Made by a program: the position numbers and the translations under genes. The notes beneath the pieces were generated by a model. The model worked only from the letters and a program-made list of their open reading frames with translations, had not been told where the DNA came from and searched no databases. This document shows positions 59,173 to 64,000 of a stretch of DNA of 64,000 nt, piece after piece (the first letter of the stretch is position 1; each line of letters starts with the position of its first letter). The DNA is from Gracilibacillus alcaliphilus (GTDB lineage Bacteria > Bacillota > Bacilli > Bacillales > Amphibacillaceae). The stretch spans positions 8,208-72,207 of the forward strand of contig NZ_JAFBFA010000028.1 of assembly GCF_016909015.1 (NCBI RefSeq), given 5' to 3'.

Positions 59173-61602
59173 TTAAGCGTTTTGTTTTCTTCTAAACATC
59201 AGCAAGGCTAAACCAATAAATAGGATTGCCGTTCCAATGGCAAGAAGGCTAAATAAATGCGTTGACGTATATGGCAATGTGTTGTCTTCAGAATCGGAGT
59301 CGTCTCCATCTCCTGGATCAGTTCCATCTCCATCTCCTGGATCAGTTCCATCTCCATCTCCTGGATCAGTTCCATCTCCGTCTCCTGGATCAGTTCCGTC
59401 TCCATCTCCTGGATCAGTTCCGTCTCCATCTCCTGGATCAGTTCCGTCTCCATCTCCTGGATCAGTTCCATCTCCGTCTCCTGGATCAGTTCCGTCTCCA
59501 TCTCCTGGATCAGTTCCGTCTCCATCTCCTGGATCAGTTCCGTCTCCATCTCCTGGATCAGTTCCATCTCCGTCTCCCGGATCAGTTCCATCTCCGTCTC
59601 CCGGGTCAGTTCCATCTCCGTCTCCCGGGTCAGTTCCATCTCCGTCTCCCGGATCAGTTCCATCTCCGTCTCCCGGATCAGTTCCATCTCCGTCTCCCGG
59701 ATCAGTTCCATCTCCGTCTCCTGAGTCAGTAATATTGTTAATTTCAATGGTCGACAATGTTACAACACCATCTGCATTTAAGGCATAAATGGTATATATA
59801 CCATTTTCTTCTACAGTAAATGTCATTGTTTCTAAATCAATTTCATTTCCTGCATCTACAAAGTCTTCCGCTGTTCTGTCACCTGCTAACCATTTTAAGG
59901 ATGTAAGTTCTACATCACTTGTTGTCGTTACGGTGATTGTTACAGCTCCTTCTGTTTCTTCTGTGGTATCTGGAGTTAATTCTACTTCAAATTCTTCTGG
60001 CTGTGGTTCTGGATCAACTGCTCCGTCAAGTTCAGCACTCCATTCAAAGATACTAGCACCACATTCACTTCCAACATATCCTGTTCCAGAGGCAGTACCA
60101 TCCGCGTGAACTGTTCCAGTAAGTGTGTTACTTCCAATCTTAATTTCAAATGGCTGATCAGCAGTGATTGGTGTTTCTGCCGTTATCGAAAACGAACTCG
60201 TACCGCCCTCACCAGGAGCAGAACAAAACCAGAAGTATTCTGTTTCAAATTGTGTTAGTATACCATTCTCATCAACAGTTAAGGCTACTTCATACTCACT
60301 AGGCTCATCAAATTCAATTCCTCCAGCAATCGTTTGGTGTGTTTTGCCTTCATATGTTCCGGCAGGAGGAAATGTGCCCTGTTCATCAGGAACGATTGTA
60401 AAACTTGCTTCTCCACTACCTGCCGGATGTACAAACTCTACTGTATGTGTACCTATAGGTAATTGACTTATATCTAAGTCATGGGAGAAGATGAATCCAC
60501 CACCTTCAATGGTTTCTATATGATCACCATTTAATATGATATCTATATACTCCATACTAGGAAAATCTCGCCCAGTTACTGTTAAAAATTCAGCAGTCGC
60601 TTCTGATTCGGTAATAACTTCCTTTTCCGTATGGACGCTTGACTCTAATGTATACGTATAGTAATCTTCATTACTTTGTACAACTATATCAGCAGTCTTT
60701 GATACATCTCCTAGCGTTAATGTGACTGAATAAGTACCTGCGGCAGCTTCAAAAGTCAGGTTACCACCAAGATTTCCATCAGAATTGGCAATCAACATCA
60801 TGTCAATATCTGTACCTGGAATGATTAGTTGAACTTCTGCATTTGGAGGGAGATCATAAGCAAAAATTTGAACACCTCTTCTTGCACTATCCCATTCAGA
60901 AATTGTACCTGGTTCTACATACAAATCAAAATCAATCTCAGGTTCAGGATCTGGTTCAACAATATTATCAACCATAATAGTCGATACTGCTTCCACACCT
61001 TTCGCATTTGAAGCATAAACTGTATACGTTCCATTCTCCTCTACAGTGAATGAAGCCGTTTCTAGGTCAATCCCATGACCTGCTCCATCAAAATCTTCTA
61101 CAGTTCTGTTACCTTCTAGCCATTTTAAAGATGTGATTTCTACATCACTTGTCGTATCTACAGAGATTGTTACAAGTCCTTCTGTTTCTTCTGTAATATC
61201 TAGTACCGTATTCACTTCAAATACTGTTGGCTGAAGTTCCGCTTCTTCCGTCTTCTCTTCGGTTCCATCAGATTCTGCCGCTTCTTCTGTATTTTCCCCC
61301 GTTTCTACAGACTCCACAGATTCCTCTACATTTTCTTCCGTCTCCGCAGGTTCTGCTACTTCTTCCACACTTTCTTCTGCTTCAAATGATTCTTCAATAT
61401 CTTCTGTACTTCCCTCTGTTTCCTCAGGTGCTTCCGCTTCAACAGATTCTTCTATTTCTTCCACAGGCGTTTCTTCTGCGTTATCCTCTTCTGTATTTGC
61501 CGAGCCCGCCGCAAATACTAAACCTGGATGGAGTAATCCAAGTAGAAGTATCATCGTCATAAACACATATAACGATTTTAACTTTACTTTCCTACTCAGC
61601 AT
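59173..61602 (-). CDS. Cell-wall-anchored surface protein with Ig-like domains and a GDGDGTDP repeat stalk
   Basis: An 809-residue exported protein. Signal peptide 1-31 (LLLGLLHPGLVFAAG); a very acidic Glu/Val/Thr region 33-125; an Ig-like module about 128-215 repeated at about 550-640 (SLKWL..NRT/DRT, TVEENGxYTxYAxNAxGV); a middle region about 220-540; 17 copies of GDGDGTDP; then LPYTS, a hydrophobic segment and RRKQNA. LPYTS plus the tail is a sortase signal, though Ser replaces the common Gly. The acidic, repeat-rich stalk suits a salt-tolerant host. The start follows GAGGTGA. No sortase gene is in the window. Confidence 0.8.
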   Translation of the reverse strand: MLSRKVKLKSLYVFMTMILLLGLLHPGLVFAAGSANTEEDNAEETPVEEIEESVEAEAPEETEGSTEDIEESFEAEESVEEVAEPAETEENVEESVESVETGENTEEAAESDGTEEKTEEAELQPTVFEVNTVLDITEETEGLVTISVDTTSDVEITSLKWLEGNRTVEDFDGAGHGIDLETASFTVEENGTYTVYASNAKGVEAVSTIMVDNIVEPDPEPEIDFDLYVEPGTISEWDSARRGVQIFAYDLPPNAEVQLIIPGTDIDMMLIANSDGNLGGNLTFEAAAGTYSVTLTLGDVSKTADIVVQSNEDYYTYTLESSVHTEKEVITESEATAEFLTVTGRDFPSMEYIDIILNGDHIETIEGGGFIFSHDLDISQLPIGTHTVEFVHPAGSGEASFTIVPDEQGTFPPAGTYEGKTHQTIAGGIEFDEPSEYEVALTVDENGILTQFETEYFWFCSAPGEGGTSSFSITAETPITADQPFEIKIGSNTLTGTVHADGTASGTGYVGSECGASIFEWSAELDGAVDPEPQPEEFEVELTPDTTEETEGAVTITVTTTSDVELTSLKWLAGDRTAEDFVDAGNEIDLETMTFTVEENGIYTIYALNADGVVTLSTIEINNITDSGDGDGTDPGDGDGTDPGDGDGTDPGDGDGTDPGDGDGTDPGDGDGTDPGDGDGTDPGDGDGTDPGDGDGTDPGDGDGTDPGDGDGTDPGDGDGTDPGDGDGTDPGDGDGTDPGDGDGTDPGDGDGTDPGDGDGTDPGDGDDSDSEDNTLPYTSTHLFSLLAIGTAILFIGLALLMFRRKQNA
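59310..59725. repeat. 24-bp minisatellite, 17 units, inside the surface protein gene
   Basis: Seventeen head-to-tail 24-bp units encode GDGDGTDP. Units differ only at a few silent positions (CCATCTCC/CCGTCTCC, CCTGGATC/CCCGGATC/CCCGGGTC) and the variants are grouped, so the array expanded in blocks. Copy number is expected to vary between strains. Confidence 0.95.
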
Positions 61603-61880
61603 ATTTTCACCTCACTGTATTTTTTGTTGTTGCGCACTTTTCCGATGATTCACTCCTTTCTTAATCTATGAAAAGAATTCATTCCACAAGTATTTTCACA
61701 GATATATAAATAGTTTAATAGTTATGTCCTATCAAAATCACTTTCAACTTACTTCCAAAAAATCCGAATTCAAGAATTAGCTCGTTTGTAATTGGCATTT
61801 CACGTATCAAATATTTAGTGCTATAAGAGATTATTATCTCTTGAACCTACTGAAAGAATGGAAAATACAACAAATAAAAA
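61603..61880. other. Intergenic region upstream of the surface protein gene
   Basis: About 280 bp, AT-rich, no gene. It must hold the promoter of the surface protein gene on the minus strand. No recognisable operator. Confidence 0.5.
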
Positions 61881-61921
61881 AAGCTGTCACAAAATTCAAA
61901 TAATGCATTTTGTGACAGCTT
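61881..61921 (-). terminator. Terminator of selO
   Basis: AAGCTGTCACAAAAT pairs perfectly with ATTTTGTGACAGCTT (15 bp), then TTTTTTATTTG on the minus strand. Confidence 0.85.
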
Positions 61922-61933
61922 CTTCGTGTTTCC

Positions 61934-63391
61934 TTACGTACCACAATAAGTGGTATAAGGTTGATCTGGTGGCTCTTCTGCATAAGACGCTTGTTCCTTT
62001 GTATAAGCATACGGGTCTTTGCATACAGCGAGAAGATTATGGATTGGCTGATAATTCTGATGGGACATGGCTTCGGTAATCGCTTCTTCGACTAAATGAT
62101 TCCGTGGAATGATGCTAGGATTGTGCTGTTTCATTCGCTGATAAGCTTCCTCTTTGGAAAGTGCCTGTTCAGCTAATCGATCTTGCCATTGCTGATACCA
62201 CTTGTCAAAGGCTTTTGATTGAAACAGCCTGACCCCTGTGTCCAATTGTTGTAAAGTAAGTGAACGGAAAGTATTGGTAAAATCAGCTCGGTGCTGTTCC
62301 ATTAAATCAAGGAGTCGTTGAATCAGCACAACATCCTGCTCTTTTTTATCACTAATCCCTAATTTAGCCCTCATCCCATCAAGCCAATTTTCTTCTACTA
62401 GTTTCAAATATCGTTGGATCACAGCCTTCGCCTTTGGCAGTGCCTGTTCTTCTACATCGTCGATTAAAATCAACATTGATTCTGCAAAACGTGCCATATT
62501 CCAAGCACCGATCTCTGGTTGATTGCCATATGCATATCGGCCTTGACGATCAATTGAACTAAAAACAGTCTGCCGATCGTATGCATCCATAAAGGCACAT
62601 GGTCCATAATCAATTGTTTCACCGCTTATTGCTACATTATCAGTGTTCATCACACCATGGATGAAACCTTTTAACTGCCATTGGGCAATTAAGGCAGCCT
62701 GTTTTTCCGCTGTTTTATTCAATAAGGACAGATAGGGATTCTCATCATTTGCGATTTCCGGATAATGTCGGTCAATCGTATAATCAGCAAGCGTTTGTAA
62801 ATCTTGTTTGTCCCCCCATTGTCTGGCATATTGAAACGTTCCTACCCGTATATGACTGGCTGCCACTCTGGTTAACACCGCTCCTGGAAAAGGTGCTTCC
62901 CGATGTACCTTTTCTCCAGTAGTGGTAACAGCTAAGCTGCGAGTGGTTGGTATACGTAATCCATACATTGCCTCACTAATCAAATATTCCCTAATCATCG
63001 GACCAAGCACAGCACGCCCGTCACCCCCTCGTGAATAAGGGGTTCTGCCTGAACCTTTTAATTGAATATCAACACGTGCACCACTCGGTGTGATTTGTTC
63101 ACCTAAGAGTACCGCACGTCCATCACCAAGCATCGTAAAGGAAGCAAATTGATGTCCGGCATATGCTTGTGCAATTGGCATGCTGCCATCTGGCAAGTGA
63201 TTTCCAGCAAAAATTTCCAACTCCTGTTTCAACTTGCTGCTATCCAATCCTAACTGAGCAGCTAATGTCTCATTGAATAAAACGATTTCGGGCTGCTCTG
63301 CTTCTGCCGGCTGTACCCTGGTATAGAAAAGGCCAGGTAAGCGCTGATAACTATTGTCAAAATGCCAGCCTTGGTTATGTTTATCTGTCAT
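61934..63391 (-). CDS. selO: Protein adenylyltransferase SelO (YdiU family)
   Basis: A 485-residue pseudokinase-fold enzyme that transfers AMP to Ser/Thr/Tyr of target proteins, linked to redox stress. Signatures: QAYAGHQFASFTMLGDGRA, DIQLKGSGRTPYSRGGDGRA, FIHGVMNTDNVAISGETIDYGPCAF. The C-terminus ends TYCGT, the position where eukaryotic SelO has selenocysteine. The start at 63391 follows AGAGGTGAT; a longer open frame upstream to 63478 has no site. Length matches bacterial SelO (about 480). Confidence 0.9.
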   Translation of the reverse strand: MTDKHNQGWHFDNSYQRLPGLFYTRVQPAEAEQPEIVLFNETLAAQLGLDSSKLKQELEIFAGNHLPDGSMPIAQAYAGHQFASFTMLGDGRAVLLGEQITPSGARVDIQLKGSGRTPYSRGGDGRAVLGPMIREYLISEAMYGLRIPTTRSLAVTTTGEKVHREAPFPGAVLTRVAASHIRVGTFQYARQWGDKQDLQTLADYTIDRHYPEIANDENPYLSLLNKTAEKQAALIAQWQLKGFIHGVMNTDNVAISGETIDYGPCAFMDAYDRQTVFSSIDRQGRYAYGNQPEIGAWNMARFAESMLILIDDVEEQALPKAKAVIQRYLKLVEENWLDGMRAKLGISDKKEQDVVLIQRLLDLMEQHRADFTNTFRSLTLQQLDTGVRLFQSKAFDKWYQQWQDRLAEQALSKEEAYQRMKQHNPSIIPRNHLVEEAITEAMSHQNYQPIHNLLAVCKDPYAYTKEQASYAEEPPDQPYTTYCGT

Positions 63392-63559
63392 AAAATCACC
63401 TCTTGTAATAGCTCTAAAACGAGATTTAACAAGGAAATAACGTCCAATAGTATTGCTTAGGAAGTTCATTTTCTTCACTTATTAGCATAACACACTCACA
63501 GCAAACTATCCGCCTGAGTGTTTGAAAGTTATTATCTACCTTGTTTTTATATTCAAATT

Positions 63560-63890
63560 CACACAGTTAGAAAAACCAAGAAGAGTATTTGGTCCTTTAT
63601 CTTTTAGCCAAGATGGAATTCCGCTACGAGAAGTCGCTTTCACTCAAGAACACAAGTGCAACATCTGTTCAAGCAAAAGACACTTTCACAGTGTTTTCTA
63701 TGTCGCCTGGCATGGCTTCAGCTAACTTGAAAAAGTGCTCTTCTTGGCAAAAAGTTAGCTGAAGACCGTGCCCCTCAGAAATCGAAATGGTCAGCCGCAG
63801 CGGTTGCCCTGCTCTCCATATCTTCTACAGAGCTTATTTCTGAAATAGCTAATAATAGCTGGAATTGGATATACTTTCTGATCTATTAAA
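63560..63890. repeat. Family B dispersed non-coding repeat
   Basis: Nearly identical in two blocks to the zwf-gndA repeat: 63590-63730 with 35025-35160 and 63780-63890 with 35790-35895; the 620-bp middle of that copy is absent here. It is followed directly by an IS3-family end. Confidence 0.8.
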
Positions 63891-63907
63891 AAAGGCAGCC
63901 TACCTTC

Positions 63908-64000
63908 TGAACTGCACCCTGTCAAGTAGACAGTGAAAAAACAAAAATCTATGCAACAGTCTGGTACCGATATTCCAACGGTGCCAGGCTGTTTAATTTC
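63908..64000 (-). mobile_element. End of an IS3-family insertion sequence
   Basis: TGAACTGCACCCTGTCAAGT (63908 onward) has the look of an IS3/IS150-group terminal inverted repeat, and the transposase gene ends 40 bp inside it. The element continues beyond the window. Confidence 0.75.
63949..64000 (-). CDS. IS3-family transposase, C-terminal end
   Basis: The last 16 residues of a transposase are visible on the minus strand, KLNSLAPLEYRYQTVA, then TAG (63949-63951). The N-S-x-A-P-x-E-Y-R ending is typical of the OrfB integrase of IS3-family elements. The rest of the gene lies outside the window, so its integrity cannot be judged. Confidence 0.75.
   Translation of the reverse strand, partial: KLNSLAPLEYRYQTVA

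Noticed and set aside
59310..59725. Possible CRISPR array
   Set aside because: Units are 24 bp head-to-tail with no unique spacers, and they lie in a coding frame.
59208..59788. Long open frames in three other frames (minus 59208-59747, plus 59237-59788, plus 59262-59732) across the surface protein gene
   Set aside because: They exist because a 24-bp repeat without stops keeps every frame open. They are low-complexity repeats without ribosome binding sites; the 809-residue frame has a signal peptide and sortase anchor.
63522..63725. 67-codon open frame near the right end
   Set aside because: It is the same family B repeat; the corresponding frame is not kept in the 35-kb copy.

Overview
The window is chromosomal DNA of a low-GC, endospore-forming Gram-positive bacterium of the family Bacillaceae. 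The evidence is a gamma-type spore protein (sspE), a PdaA-type cortex deacetylase, mreBH, clpE with CtsR boxes, FapR, PerR and Pho-type operators, and runs of genes in the same order as Bacillus subtilis (ygaD-ygaC-sspE-mutY-yfhP-yfhJ-yfhH-recX; yfkJ-yfkI-yfkH). The closest genus cannot be fixed from the sequence; the gene content would suit the Oceanobacillus/Gracilibacillus/Amphibacillus group (inference).

Layout. 1-7.4 kb: conserved ygaD to recX block. 7.8-10.4 kb: a tRNA-like leader in front of a GNAT acetyltransferase gene, lrgAB, yuzB. 10.5-14.8 kb: alanine dehydrogenase, a 21-bp tandem array, a broken methyltransferase gene, tRNA-Ala, a small regulator overlapping a peptide deformylase, an amidinotransferase-family hydrolase. 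14.9-24 kb: clpE, a TPR protein, ppx and ppk (polyphosphate), pdaA. 24-31 kb: YuiF-type transporter with a small SE1561 gene, OsmC, a ZosA-like metal ATPase behind a perfect PerR box, yfkJIH. 31-38.5 kb: mreBH, yutF, zwf and gndA (oxidative pentose phosphate pathway), HAD phosphatase. 39-45.7 kb: ACT/DUF711 pair, a sugar module (isomerase, ROK regulator, MFS transporter), a PTS EIIC-like fusion. 46-53.8 kb: chemotaxis receptor, SLAP protein, and a tight four-gene operon (DD-peptidase, two ATP-grasp ligases, metallophosphoesterase), then fabI. 54-61.6 kb: a two-module isoprenyl synthase with an in-frame amber codon near its 5' end, a STAND-GNAT-HTH regulator, and an LPxTx surface protein with 17 copies of an 8-residue repeat. 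61.9 kb to the end: selO, a dispersed repeat, and the end of an IS3-family element.

Three kinds of non-coding repeat run through the intergenic space. Family A is a MITE-like element with GTTCAAAAAG ends, flanked at two sites by perfect 8-bp direct repeats. Family B is a larger modular non-coding repeat, and one copy supplies the last codons of a metallophosphoesterase gene. The third is a pair of exactly phased 21-bp TGGCCACT arrays. No complete prophage, CRISPR array or obvious defence island is present. The least explained items are the tRNA-like leader with a Shine-Dalgarno-sequestering alternative hairpin, the two-module isoprenyl synthase, the tandem ATP-grasp operon and the 21-bp arrays.
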